From positions 1 through 25,553 of the forward strand of contig JBMFNP010000023.1 in the NCBI GenBank assembly GCA_049970095.1: a DNA stretch of 25,553 nt, given 5' to 3'. The notes beneath the pieces are model-generated. The model made no database searches, was not told the origin of the DNA, and saw only the letters and a list, made by a program, of their open reading frames with translations. The stretch is from SKW197 sp049970095 (GTDB taxonomy: Archaea > Thermoplasmatota > Thermoplasmata > Lutacidiplasmatales > SKW197). Of the stretch, positions 8,801-15,500 are shown piece by piece. The position numbers were made by a program, and so were the translations under genes. The number at the start of each line of letters is the position of its first letter. Positions within the stretch are counted from its first letter, which is position 1.

Positions 8801-11737
8801 TGTTGCAGAATTACCAGCAACATCTACAGATTCCACATAGAAATAATAGGTTGTGAGTGGTTTAAGATTTTCAAGCGTAATTACATGGTCAGTAACATAC
8901 CCGCTCTGTGAAACCACATTTGTTGTCTTTACATTCACTGGAATTCCCAGAACATTTATTTCTTCTCTCTTTTCCAAGACGAACCCCGGTGCAATTCCAG
9001 GCGATACTTTTGAACTGAAAATCTGTTCTCCAGTTACCTTTAAAGGCACTGGGTTATTTTCTTCCCAGTAATATATCACACTCGTTGCAGGCTCATCAGT
9101 ATTCCACTTAATTGTGGCTTTTGTAGCCCTAACAGAGAAAACATGTACGCCAGAGATCACTGGTGAAATACCATCAACTGCGGCAGTTGCAGTTCTTTCG
9201 CCTAAGGGTGCCAGATCCAGATACCTCGCCTTAATTGTATCTGAAACATTCACCTCCAGATAACCATTACCAGGAGATGGATTCCCAGTTTTTAACTGAA
9301 TTGAACCATTGAAAACTCCTGTATTTGCACCAGTTTCAGTAAGCACTACAGTTTCACCATAAGGCTCCAATCCGCTCTCTATTTTCACACTAACACTCTC
9401 AGGTGTGGAGGAATTTGTGTTCAGATCAGCATCCGATACTGTAATTGTGACTTTACCATCGGGCTTATATGCTTCTCTGTCCATTCGGATTATGCCTGGA
9501 TGTTCTGTGGGAATATTTCCACTGATTACAAGTGAAAAGTCCTGGTCAATTGCAGCAGTTTCATTCACTGCATCCTGCACTACATTGAGAGCATAAACTA
9601 TGATGCGGTATGTACCAGGTACCGGCTGTTTGATGAATACATTTTCAAGATTATTTCTTGCGTCTGGTGTTCCTGTGGGTGCACTCCAACCGTTTGCAAA
9701 TGCGTTGCCGTAGTAAATTGTGTTGTCTGGTGCAATCACAATAAGATTAAGGTCGTTTACAAGTGTCGGATTTGCAGAAATAGCAGCTGGCATATCCAGA
9801 TAACTCATCGTCACCTTCAATGGTTTTGAACCATCAATTACCTGAACATCCTTCTCAAACACATCTCCTGTCTTCAAATTGAACCCGCTATCTACATAAA
9901 CCACACCAAAATCAGGCTGAATCACCTTTGTGAGGTTCATTCTTCCCCAGCCCTCGTCCTCGTTGGGTATAGGGGCACTCCCTCCATATTCTCCTCCACG
10001 CATGTCATCAGCACCGTTTATCAAGGCAGCCTTCACAAGCGCAGGTGTTGGCTCTTTTCCATAAATTTTAGAGTAATACTCAAAGAACAAAACTGCACCG
10101 CCTGCAACATGGGGTGTTGCCATACTTGTGCCACCACACCATTCATAGTACTCATTAATGTTGCCCCAGCCCCATCCTGGAGAGGCACTTGATGAGAGAG
10201 CAGAAGCCACCCAAGTTCCAACGCCCGCAATTTCTGGCTTCCATCTACCATCTGCTGCAGGCCCCCTTGAGCTGAAGGCCGCAATCTCCTCTGGGTTATC
10301 TCCATAACTTCCCAAATTTGGTCTGTAATTTTCAGAGGCTGCAACTGTTATAACATTTTTTGCAGTACCTGGAGAGCCAACTGTTTGGGTACCTGGGCCG
10401 CTATTCCCTGCTGCAAAAATGTAGGTAATCATATCTTTCTGGGAATTGTAGGGGTTTGCATCTCTCACTGCCCAGTCAAAGTCCTGGGAGAAATCATCAT
10501 AATCTCCTGCAACGCTAGCACCCCATGAATTACTGTGGATTTTCACACTGTTGTTTGCAGCTTCACTGGTCATCACGGAAACAGGATAATTGTATGCCCA
10601 CCACCCATCATCATCAAAAATTCTTTGCATCACAACTTTTGCTTTTGGAGCCATGCCATAGCCATAGAGATAACCATTTTCATCGGTCATGCCAGTTGCA
10701 GCATTTCCTGCAATTATTCCTGCACAGTGTGTGCCATGCCCAAACCGATCCTCGGCAATCCCATCTGAAGTGTCCGTCTCAGTGTAATCAATTAAGCCCA
10801 CAACTCTACCATAAAGATCCGGATGCATTGTGGAATAATTTCCATCATCAAGTCCTGTATCCGCAAGTCCAACAATCACACCATCTCCCTGCCAGCCCAT
10901 TGATTGGATATATCCGCCCGCACCTGAATATGGACCACTGTGAATCTCCACCGCTACCTCATCTAGAAGTGTGGGGAAGCTAAATGGTTCAATCCAGAGC
11001 ACATCTTCTAAATCCACAATTTTTCTCAGAGCCATGTGTGAAATCTCTGCTTTTACAATATAAAAATCACCTTTTGGATAATTCATGTAAATCCTTTCTG
11101 CATAATCACCAATTGTCTTGAGCGTGTACTTTAAGTTTTCGTCTGCATAGATCTGGATTGTGATGCCAAATTTCCCAATCTTGTTTACAAGCGCTGGATG
11201 AACCTTGTATTCTTTTCCATAGTTTCCTACATACCTTATTCCATTTTTACCTGAGATTTCTTTCATTGCATCCACATTTCCATAGACGAGATATGTGTTG
11301 TATGGGAAATACATCAGAATTTTTGCACCTGCATCTGTAAGCTTTGCAATGTCGTCGGCAGAAGGCATCCCCGCAAACTGGACTAAAAAGTATTTGCCAA
11401 CAAGCGGTACATCACTCTCTGTTGCCAGCGGGTCAAATGTTCCTGTATCAAGTCCAATATTTTTCATATATGCAATATCTACCAAAAGCGCACCACTTGC
11501 CTCCAATATTGTTTTCTCTTTTTCGGTAATGCTCACCACTTTCATCTGTCCATAATCAGCCAGAATCTCTGTCTCCTCTAATGGTATGTTCTTGTTTTGT
11601 AGAAACATTGCCACAAAGGTTTTATGTTCTGCACTCACTACACCACTCGCTGGTGTGGCAAAAACCACAAACCCAGAAAGCAAGAGCACGGTCACGATTC
11701 CAAGCCCGAATATTTTTTCTTTTTTTACTGTTCTCAT
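2882..11737 (-). CDS. Giant cell-surface subtilisin-like (S8) protease with amidotransferase-like and Ig-like domains
   Basis: The 2951-residue product is predicted to be a secreted, membrane-anchored serine protease. In order: signal peptide (1-30, hydrophobic VTVLLLSGFVVF); propeptide-like region to about 260; S8 catalytic domain with Asp293 (ADTGLDD), His334 (GHGTHCAG), oxyanion Asn445 (AAGNSG) and Ser538 (GTSMATPHVAG), so the whole triad is present; a jelly-roll region (about 610-740); Ig-like and fibronectin III segments (740-990); a Rossmann/amidotransferase-like domain starting ILLVDDD (about 994-1200); two copies of a CARDB plus amidotransferase-like module (about 1203-1873); about four Ig-like domains (1880-2268); seven more Ig-like domains (2268-2858); a coiled coil (about 2862-2890); a membrane helix (2892-2915); and a short RRR-led cytoplasmic tail rich in Pro, Glu and Thr. 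GGAGGT lies 6 nt before the ATG. The job is probably degradation of external protein. Family membership is clear; substrate is unknown. Confidence 0.93.
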   Translation of the reverse strand: MRTVKKEKIFGLGIVTVLLLSGFVVFATPASGVVSAEHKTFVAMFLQNKNIPLEETEILADYGQMKVVSITEKEKTILEASGALLVDIAYMKNIGLDTGTFDPLATESDVPLVGKYFLVQFAGMPSADDIAKLTDAGAKILMYFPYNTYLVYGNVDAMKEISGKNGIRYVGNYGKEYKVHPALVNKIGKFGITIQIYADENLKYTLKTIGDYAERIYMNYPKGDFYIVKAEISHMALRKIVDLEDVLWIEPFSFPTLLDEVAVEIHSGPYSGAGGYIQSMGWQGDGVIVGLADTGLDDGNYSTMHPDLYGRVVGLIDYTETDTSDGIAEDRFGHGTHCAGIIAGNAATGMTDENGYLYGYGMAPKAKVVMQRIFDDDGWWAYNYPVSVMTSEAANNSVKIHSNSWGASVAGDYDDFSQDFDWAVRDANPYNSQKDMITYIFAAGNSGPGTQTVGSPGTAKNVITVAASENYRPNLGSYGDNPEEIAAFSSRGPAADGRWKPEIAGVGTWVASALSSSASPGWGWGNINEYYEWCGGTSMATPHVAGGAVLFFEYYSKIYGKEPTPALVKAALINGADDMRGGEYGGSAPIPNEDEGWGRMNLTKVIQPDFGVVYVDSGFNLKTGDVFEKDVQVIDGSKPLKVTMSYLDMPAAISANPTLVNDLNLIVIAPDNTIYYGNAFANGWSAPTGTPDARNNLENVFIKQPVPGTYRIIVYALNVVQDAVNETAAIDQDFSLVISGNIPTEHPGIIRMDREAYKPDGKVTITVSDADLNTNSSTPESVSVKIESGLEPYGETVVLTETGANTGVFNGSIQLKTGNPSPGNGYLEVNVSDTIKARYLDLAPLGERTATAAVDGISPVISGVHVFSVRATKATIKWNTDEPATSVIYYWEENNPVPLKVTGEQIFSSKVSPGIAPGFVLEKREEINVLGIPVNVKTTNVVSQSGYVTDHVITLENLKPLTTYYFYVESVDVAGNSATDNNSGANYTFTTLPPPEILLVDDDRGSTYEQYFTTALDAANYSYDVWDVYSAGSPSLDDLKRYDVVIWTTGADYSQTLTSQDEQNLAAFLDGGGRLFLSAQDYLWNVGLTTFGQNYLHIGSYTNDVGVTRITGVTGDPISDGLTNIWLRYPFTNYGDRVNPDAYAVTVFTDQNGRSCAIRYEDATAGFRTVFFGFPFESITYRNLTNGTIVIDRVLKWLNPPQPHDLAALSISTNKSWSLPGESVNITATIFNKGTQDETNIEVKFYADGNQIDVKYIPSLQSKKLATLSTAYAFPVEGAREISVEVTPVPGETRITNNIISGKAYVRTPVGPIKIGVVDSLGTDASSYMVWETLNNTWYKYSNYMFEFDTNSLNKEGLTLADFKASGADVLFISDAWNAGYGWEFTDSEIQAIKTYIMMAHGIIATSGTFNTNVPNNMKLADAFGLDPNTPGVWAETLTSPFTILNTTHPIFNEISAPYMPGYPYACANLNITSATLLANATTSSGGYSNITEYKYAAAEAIYFGHIPEYAGYANAQDIQFVANAIIWAYENSTPLAHDLFPTSIELPDYTPPNQQIYINTTVYNAGTNTETNVAVDLVVNSVVNQTKTISSIAPKHEAPVSFAYTPPSEGTYTIEIYVHPVAGETVDWNNRISGELYVFTPKGPIKVAMVDSWGLDIYQYTVFSEIEQNWYKLGEYMIEFDLTLNKENISLNDLISTGAHVVFISNACDDGTWTGYNWEFTDAEIQALKDYIYNGHGAVATAWTFGDGATNNMKLAPAFGIAQTPYGYWDELDAPPGYTLLVPTHPVFNRISNPYLSGEDRGGMYVCAGLAMGGGTKLANGTTYYYNDEAIIVNNTYGFGATVYTSGIPEYAGLACAADKQFLYNAIVYAYRNTTYIPTLLHTPVISAPANTPIPVSVVAKEVDDGVKNVTLYYANVGSWTYTPINMVRTSGDAYNGVWNATIPAQTSTGEVHYYFVAYDNSGHPTALPFNAPTENYTIMIDGTPPVITHTPPASIEVNTGTAITAQVTDNGEVSAVYINYTDVNSVNRNESMLWMGGNTYTYFLPLQPKPGNLFYVISAVDKCGNWNFTIQYSVPVVDTQDPIIQHIPILREDAMVPFDIICKVTDNYAVESVKLRYTTPDNQNFNVSMTQFAPDYYKYTVPGQPIGTFKYSIYAIDKAGNDAATIQYTVPIVDTVPPIIRLLYPTPVVNTNTITVFAYCDDSQGYSGLGVAYVYLDYLNFSGLVRYDGDYINCTIPFTLRDGEHFLHIDMFDKAGNYASFETIFTVDTIGPSLKVTNPENGIVIPTNIVNVTGTTDPGATVLVNGVPATVLADGKFFCEITLNEGANTILVSANDSAGNTNNIELNVIVDTIVPVLIISNPQNGAVLNTGEVLVTGKVTEANLDKLEVNGIMVDVAADGSFAMRLYLPEGTNTIAVKATDKAGHVTTETLTVTVDSIPPALTISSPQDGTYISTTSVNVTGSTEPGATVVVNGYNATVFSDGSFYCEFAVSDGALTIKVLSSDAAGNKNTKEIKVIVDATPPVITLTNPAPNSVYNKSTVIVSGTLTEANLKSLTVNGYGVIVGAGGAFTYALVLADGSGTVTVVAEDLAGNTATVTRTVVVDTTIPVITVSSPMDASIIANKSVIVAGTTEPGATLKINGNNVQVASNGAFNTLLTLNEGTNEITFYAEDVAHNTYTTKLKVVVDSLAPEITINAPENNTTINSTTVTINGKVVDANLKSIKVNGASAFYTSDGNFTYTFTYTLTLSEGTNTIDVVADDWAGHTTTSEITVEIDTTPPVLVVMLPATTSSTTCTLNGTTEPGAEVYVNGVKVTVDANGTFATTLNLKDGTNIVTVKAIDSAGNVNAQTYGVLCTKTISDEFDNLNKTIDTQKDNIDKLKDDLNNLNTMMLLAVLGLLAGLIIAVIVLLLLMRRRPPSLSAPEQIPESTEEVSTQETPPAPPDTKTPQ
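3165..4933 (-). repeat. Seven Ig-like repeats alternating between two types (A-B-A-B-A-B-A)
   Basis: Within the protease, seven domains of about 84 residues, each bounded by VD(T/S/A)xxP, follow one another. Type A carries a G(T/S)T(D/E)PGA motif, encoded near 4845, 4340, 3835 and 3328. Type B carries a (T/V)(E/D)ANLxxxxVNG motif, encoded near 4586, 4085 and 3580. The types alternate strictly with a period of about 250 bp per domain. This suggests growth by duplication of an A-B pair. The DNA has diverged and is not a direct repeat at nucleotide level. The fold is inferred from similarity to bacterial and archaeal Ig-like stalk domains. Confidence 0.85.
6117..8130 (-). repeat. Tandem duplication of a CARDB + amidotransferase-like module (two copies, about 1.0 kb each)
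   Basis: Two protein segments about 334 residues apart are clearly homologous. Both start with HDL and a CARDB-like Ig domain (TVYNAGT / TIFNKGT, then PVAGET / PVPGET), then GPIK(V/I)xxVDS, a YxxEFD segment, GAxVxFIS, GxxWEFTDxEIQA, NNMKLAxAFG, THPxFN and IPEYAG. The second block is about 7810-7165 in copy 1 and 6807-6130 in copy 2. The second half resembles the Rossmann-like class I amidotransferase/ThuA fold. Neither copy shows a clear Cys-His-Glu triad, so a binding or structural role is likelier than catalysis. Confidence 0.8.
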
Positions 11738-11743
11738 ATCTAT

Positions 11744-11749
11744 ACCTCC
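11744..11749 (-). promoter_or_regulatory. Ribosome binding site of the S8 protease
   Basis: The minus strand has GGAGGT 6 nt before the ATG, which fixes the start just ahead of the basic N-terminus and hydrophobic core of the signal peptide. Confidence 0.75.
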
Positions 11750-11783
11750 AATTGGTTGGTTCCCTTCCCTTTATCCCTTTCTT

Positions 11784-11793
11784 GTATATAAAG
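11784..11793 (-). promoter_or_regulatory. TATA box of the S8 protease gene
   Basis: CTTTATATAC on the minus strand lies about 50 bp upstream of the ATG, giving an expected leader of about 20-25 nt that contains the strong ribosome binding site. Confidence 0.65.
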
Positions 11794-11825
11794 ATTAAGG
11801 TTAATTGGGGATTTGAGTTGCCCAA

Positions 11826-11835
11826 AAATTTAAAT
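11826..11835 (+). promoter_or_regulatory. TATA box, plus strand, ahead of the Lys/Glu-rich microORF
   Basis: AAATTTAAAT on the plus strand would place a start site near 11855-11861, at or just before an ATG at 11861 and about 40 nt before the ATG at 11900. It is back-to-back with the protease promoter about 35 bp away. The motif is palindromic, so its direction is inferred from the downstream ORF and T-run. Confidence 0.4.
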
Positions 11836-11899
11836 CTTACTACAGCATATGGGAACCTGAATGGAAATACAAAATATAAACTCCCAGGAAGTGAGTAAA

Positions 11900-11962
11900 A
11901 TGCCGCCAAAGAAAAAAGAAAAGAAAGAGGAACCGAAGAAAGAAGAGGAAAAGAAAGCATAG
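11900..11962 (+). CDS. Possible Lys/Glu-rich microprotein (20 aa; 33 aa from an upstream in-frame ATG at 11861)
   Basis: The ORF begins MPPKKKEKKEEPKK and ends EEEKKA before a TAG. The frame extends upstream to an ATG at 11861 (MEIQNINSQEVSK), which would give 33 residues on a nearly leaderless transcript. A TATA box at 11826-11835 and a T8 run at 12007-12014 bracket it, and AGGAAGTGAG precedes the ATG at 11900. From family knowledge, the N-terminus resembles the charged tails of archaeal ribosomal proteins such as S25e, but no globular part follows. It could be a genuine microprotein, a remnant of such a gene, or chance A-rich sequence. Function is unknown. Confidence 0.35.
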   Translation: MPPKKKEKKEEPKKEEEKKA

Positions 11963-12006
11963 ACCCAGATGGAAACCAAACATTCTTCTTTCATCTTTTG
12001 ATTTCA

Positions 12007-12014
12007 TTTTTTTT
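12007..12014 (+). terminator. T-run terminator after the microORF
   Basis: Eight T residues within a longer pyrimidine-rich stretch (about 11982-12014) lie 45 bp after the microORF stop on the plus strand. No hairpin is visible, which is usual for archaeal terminators. Confidence 0.4.
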
Positions 12015-12086
12015 GGATGATAAAATGCAAGGAATTGAGGATGCCAATGCTCTGATTTTTGATATCTGGACAGTCTGTTATTGTGA

Positions 12087-12099
12087 GTGCTCTAAGCAC
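12087..12099. promoter_or_regulatory. 13-bp inverted repeat just upstream of the rps12 TATA box
   Basis: GTGCT-CTA-AGCAC is a perfect 5-bp inverted repeat 11 bp before the TATA element. It could be an operator or simply a short hairpin. Nothing else supports a role. Confidence 0.25.
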
Positions 12100-12110
12100 G
12101 ACCCATGGGT

Positions 12111-12120
12111 TTTATATATT
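12111..12120 (+). promoter_or_regulatory. TATA box of the rps12-rps7-EF-2 cluster
   Basis: TTTATATATT lies 32-41 bp before the rps12 ATG. A start site about 25 bp downstream gives a leader of about 10 nt, too short for a good Shine-Dalgarno site, and none is seen. rps12 is therefore probably translated from a near-leaderless mRNA. Confidence 0.65.
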
Positions 12121-12151
12121 AGTTGTGTTTTGGTAAATTTGGTGTAATACT

Positions 12152-12583
12152 ATGTCTCCCAACGGATTATACGCAGGTAGAAAACTCGCAAAAAACCGTC
12201 AGAAATTCAGGTGGAGCAGCAGATACTATAAACGGAAAGTGCTAAAGTTGAAAGAAAAATCTGACCCGCTGGAGGGTTCTGCACAGGCAAAGGGAATTGT
12301 TATTGAAAAAGTGGGTATTGAAGCGAAACAGCCAAACTCCGCAATCAGAAAGTGTGTCAAAATTCAGCTAATTAAAAACGGGCGGCAGATCACCGCATTT
12401 GCAGTGGGCGTAGGTGCAATTAACTTTATTGATGAACATGATGAAGTCCTTGTTGAAGGAATTGGCGGAAGAATGGGAAGGTCTTACGGTGATATCCCTG
12501 GTGTTAGATATAAGGTCATAAAGGTGAACAACATTTCTCTAAAAGAACTTGTTAAAGGAAGAAAGCAGAAGCCAGTGAGGTGA
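12152..12583 (+). CDS. rps12: Small ribosomal subunit protein uS12 (S12P)
   Basis: The 143-residue protein belongs to the decoding centre of the 30S subunit. The uS12 signature KQPNSAIRK is present, with the archaeal N-terminus (YAGRKLAKNRQKFRW) and the conserved GGRMGRSYGDIPGVRYKV near the C-terminus. Length is normal for archaea. It has its own TATA box and almost no leader, and is followed after 5 bp by rps7, the usual order. In many archaea this gene follows RNA polymerase, L30e and NusA genes; here the neighbour upstream is instead a divergent protease. Confidence 0.97.
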   Translation: MSPNGLYAGRKLAKNRQKFRWSSRYYKRKVLKLKEKSDPLEGSAQAKGIVIEKVGIEAKQPNSAIRKCVKIQLIKNGRQITAFAVGVGAINFIDEHDEVLVEGIGGRMGRSYGDIPGVRYKVIKVNNISLKELVKGRKQKPVR

Positions 12584-12588
12584 AGTAA

Positions 12589-13269
12589 ATGTCAGATGAG
12601 CACAAGGAACCAATAGGGCAGCCCAGTGAGGTAAAGGAGAATGTTCTAGTTGAGAAGAAACAGCCACTGGCAGAGCATGGATTATTGCTTTTTGGCAAAT
12701 ATGAATGGTCCAACATTGTTGTAAGGGATCAAGGCATGGCAAAGTACATAAACCTTGATCCAGTTGTAGTGCCGCATAGTGAAGGAAAACTTGCAAATGC
12801 ACCTTTTATTAAGGCCAAAATGAATGTTGTGGAGCGGCTTATAAATTCCCTGATGAAAACCGGCAAAATTGGAAAGAAAACCCGTCAGTACAACAACTAC
12901 TCAGGGAAAAAATCTAAGGCATACAATGTGGTGAAGAAGGCATTTGATATAATATATCAGCGGACAAAAACAAACCCTATTCAGGTGCTTGTGGATGCAA
13001 TTGTTAACGCGGCACCTCGAGAAGAAATTACGCGATTGCAGTATGGTGGGATTTCCGTGGTGAAATCTGTGGATTCCGCGCCTTACAGACGGGTAAATGT
13101 GGCAATAAGGAATCTGGCACTCGGTGCAATTACTGCAACACACAAGTCCACAAAGCCCATGGAGGAATGTCTGGCAAATGAGATAATTCTTGCGGCTAAA
13201 GGAGACATGTCCAGTTTTGCGGTAGCAAAGAAGGAAGATACAGAAAGAATTGCATTATCTGGCAGGTGA
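12589..13269 (+). CDS. rps7: Small ribosomal subunit protein uS7 (S7P)
   Basis: The 226-residue protein nucleates assembly of the 30S head. The core is typical: KMNVVERLINSLMKTGK, a Lys-rich linker, NPIQVLVDAIVNAAPREEITR and the C-terminal KKEDTERIALSGR. An extra N-terminal tail of about 40 charged residues is usual for archaeal S7. The start is set by GAGGTGA 5 nt upstream, within the last codons of rps12, so the two are translationally coupled. EF-2 follows. Confidence 0.97.
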   Translation: MSDEHKEPIGQPSEVKENVLVEKKQPLAEHGLLLFGKYEWSNIVVRDQGMAKYINLDPVVVPHSEGKLANAPFIKAKMNVVERLINSLMKTGKIGKKTRQYNNYSGKKSKAYNVVKKAFDIIYQRTKTNPIQVLVDAIVNAAPREEITRLQYGGISVVKSVDSAPYRRVNVAIRNLALGAITATHKSTKPMEECLANEIILAAKGDMSSFAVAKKEDTERIALSGR

Positions 13270-13273
13270 TTTT

Positions 13274-15475
13274 GTGTATTTGCGTGAGGAATTGATCAAG
13301 AAAATTCCAAAAATGATGTATAAGAAAGAGAACATCAGAAACATAGGCATTGTTGCACATATCCATCATGGAAAAACCACGCTCTCAGATAACCTGCTTG
13401 CAGCTGCAGGCATGATTTCCAGTGAACTTGCAGGAAAGCAACTTGTCCTTAACTTTGACGAACAGGAACAGCAACGCCAGCTAACAATAAACAATGCTGA
13501 TGTGAGCATTGTACATCCATACGAAGGCCAGGAATATCTCATCAACCTCATTGACACCCCAGGTCATGTGGATTTTGGTGGTGATGTGACAAGGGCAATG
13601 AGAGCGGTAGATGGTGCAATAGTGCTTGTGTGTGCAGTTGAAGGCGTGATGGCACAGACAGAAACTGTTTTGAGACAGGCACTTCGGGAAAAGGTAAAGC
13701 CAGTACTCTTCATAAGTAAGGTAGATAGGGCAATAAATGAGTTAAAACTCACCCCTGAGATGCTTCAGCAAAGATTTTCAAAGATAATATATGATGTAAA
13801 TGAACTGATTGAGAAGATGGCACCTGAGGAATTCAAGGGAAAGTGGAAGGTAAGTGTAATGGATGGTAGTGTGGCTTTTGGAAGTGCGTACCACAACTGG
13901 GCATTATCGGTGCCTTATATGAAGAAAACAGGCGTCACCTTCAAAGATATTATAGAGTTCTGTTCTCAGGGTAAAAACAAGGAACTGGCAGGGAAGGCAA
14001 GAATCAATGATGTTGTATTTGACATGGTTGTTCGCCATCTTCCAAGCCCGGTTGAAGCCCAGAAATACAGGATTCCTCATATCTGGAAAGGTGAGCTTGA
14101 AAGCGAGGTTGGTAAAGCAATGCTTGATGTAAATCCAGATGGCCCAGTGTCTTTCATGATAACGGACATTACAATTGATCCAAATGCAGGAGAGATTGCA
14201 ACTGGGAGGCTTTTCAGTGGTCGCCTGACAAAGGGGATGGAACTCTACATAGCAGGCACAAAATTCAAGGAGAAGGTACAGCATGTCTCTTTGTTTATGG
14301 GACCAGAACGATTGATAGTGGATGAAGTAGTTGCAGGAAACATTGCAGCAGTGACCGGACTTTCACATGCAGTTGCTGGTGTGACTGCGAGCAACATTCC
14401 TGATATAACACCATTTGAAGAAATTGTGCATGTATCTGAACCAGTTGTTACAGTGGCAATTGAACCCAAGAAAATGTCAGATTTGCCAAAACTCATTGAG
14501 GTTATGCGAAAGGTGGCAAAGGAAGATGCATCCCTGAAAGTTGAAATCAACCAGGAAACAGGAGAGCATCTCCTTTCTGGTATGGGCGAATTGCATCTTG
14601 AAATCACTACATACAGAATAATCAATGACCATAAAGTGGATATTAACATTTCAAAACCCATTGTTGTCTATCGGGAGTCGGTGGAGGACAAGGGAGGCCC
14701 ATTTGAAGGTAAATCACCCAACAAGCACAACAAATTTTATCTTGAAGTGATGCCACTGGAAGAAGGAGTGGTGAAAGGAATTGAGAACGGTGAAATTCCC
14801 ACAGGTGAGCGAATAAAGGACATAAAAGCGCTTGCAAAGAAACTTCAGGATGCGGGAATGGACAAGGAAGAAGCAAAGAAAGTGGTATGGATAGAAGGCA
14901 AAAATATGTTTGTGGATGCCACATGGGGAATCCAGTATTTGAATGAAACCATGGAACTTTGTATACAGGCATTTAAAGAAGCAATGGATAGAGGACCACT
15001 TGCTGCTGAAAAGGTTAGTGGTGTGAAAGTACGGCTTGTAGATGCAAAGTTGCATGAAGACAGTATTCACAGGGGACCAGCACAGGTAATTCCTGCAGTT
15101 CGTTCTGCAATTTACGGTGCAATGTGCCAGGCAGGAAGAATTCTTCTTGAACCAATCCAGAAAGTCACAGTTAATGTCCCACAGGACATGATGAGCAATG
15201 CCACCAGAGAACTACAAAAGAGAAGAGGCGAAATTATGGATATGTCTCAGGTTGGAGATTACACCACCATAGTTGCAAAAGTTCCAGTTGCTGAAATGTT
15301 TGGATTTGCAAGTGATATTAGAAGTGCAACAGCAGGTAAAGTGCTCTGGGGTACTGAAAGCATGGGTTTCCAGCCAGTACCAAGAGAAATGATGATGAAT
15401 GTAGTTGCACAGATAAGGACAAGAAAGGGGCTAAAGCCAGAACCATATGATGAGGCATATTACGCTGGAATGTAA
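13274..15475 (+). CDS. fusA: Translation elongation factor 2 (EF-2)
   Basis: The product (733 residues from GTG 13274) is the GTPase that drives ribosomal translocation. Seen in order: G1 AHIHHGKT (28-35), G2 region RQLTI (68-72), G3 DTPGH (94-98), the SKVDR G4 motif, beta-barrel domain II, SGMGELHLE in domain III, and domain IV with LHEDSIHRGPAQ, where His599 is the expected diphthamide site. It ends with EPYDEAYYAGM. I prefer GTG 13274 because AGGTGA sits 4 nt upstream across the rps7 stop; an ATG at 13250 would overlap rps7 by 20 bp without a site. Two core motifs depart from consensus: G1 is usually AHIDHGKT and the switch I motif is usually RGITI. The rest of the protein is intact, so this looks like a lineage variant rather than decay. 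Confidence 0.96.
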   Translation: MYLREELIKKIPKMMYKKENIRNIGIVAHIHHGKTTLSDNLLAAAGMISSELAGKQLVLNFDEQEQQRQLTINNADVSIVHPYEGQEYLINLIDTPGHVDFGGDVTRAMRAVDGAIVLVCAVEGVMAQTETVLRQALREKVKPVLFISKVDRAINELKLTPEMLQQRFSKIIYDVNELIEKMAPEEFKGKWKVSVMDGSVAFGSAYHNWALSVPYMKKTGVTFKDIIEFCSQGKNKELAGKARINDVVFDMVVRHLPSPVEAQKYRIPHIWKGELESEVGKAMLDVNPDGPVSFMITDITIDPNAGEIATGRLFSGRLTKGMELYIAGTKFKEKVQHVSLFMGPERLIVDEVVAGNIAAVTGLSHAVAGVTASNIPDITPFEEIVHVSEPVVTVAIEPKKMSDLPKLIEVMRKVAKEDASLKVEINQETGEHLLSGMGELHLEITTYRIINDHKVDINISKPIVVYRESVEDKGGPFEGKSPNKHNKFYLEVMPLEEGVVKGIENGEIPTGERIKDIKALAKKLQDAGMDKEEAKKVVWIEGKNMFVDATWGIQYLNETMELCIQAFKEAMDRGPLAAEKVSGVKVRLVDAKLHEDSIHRGPAQVIPAVRSAIYGAMCQAGRILLEPIQKVTVNVPQDMMSNATRELQKRRGEIMDMSQVGDYTTIVAKVPVAEMFGFASDIRSATAGKVLWGTESMGFQPVPREMMMNVVAQIRTRKGLKPEPYDEAYYAGM

Positions 15476-15500
15476 AAATTGAATTCGGGTGTTAGTCAGC

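Noticed and set aside
10033..10344. A 103-codon minus-strand ORF inside the protease region.
   Set aside because: It is an out-of-phase shadow of the S8 catalytic domain, whose active-site Ser is encoded here.
11622..11960. A 112-codon minus-strand ORF across the protease start and upstream promoter.
   Set aside because: It overlaps the signal peptide code, both TATA boxes and the microORF; composition is not protein-like.
13250..13273. ATG at 13250 as the EF-2 start.
   Set aside because: It would overlap rps7 by 20 bp without a ribosome binding site, whereas GTG 13274 has AGGTGA 4 nt upstream.
14245..14661. A 138-codon minus-strand ORF opposite EF-2.
   Set aside because: Antisense shadow of a highly conserved coding region with no ribosome binding site or family resemblance.
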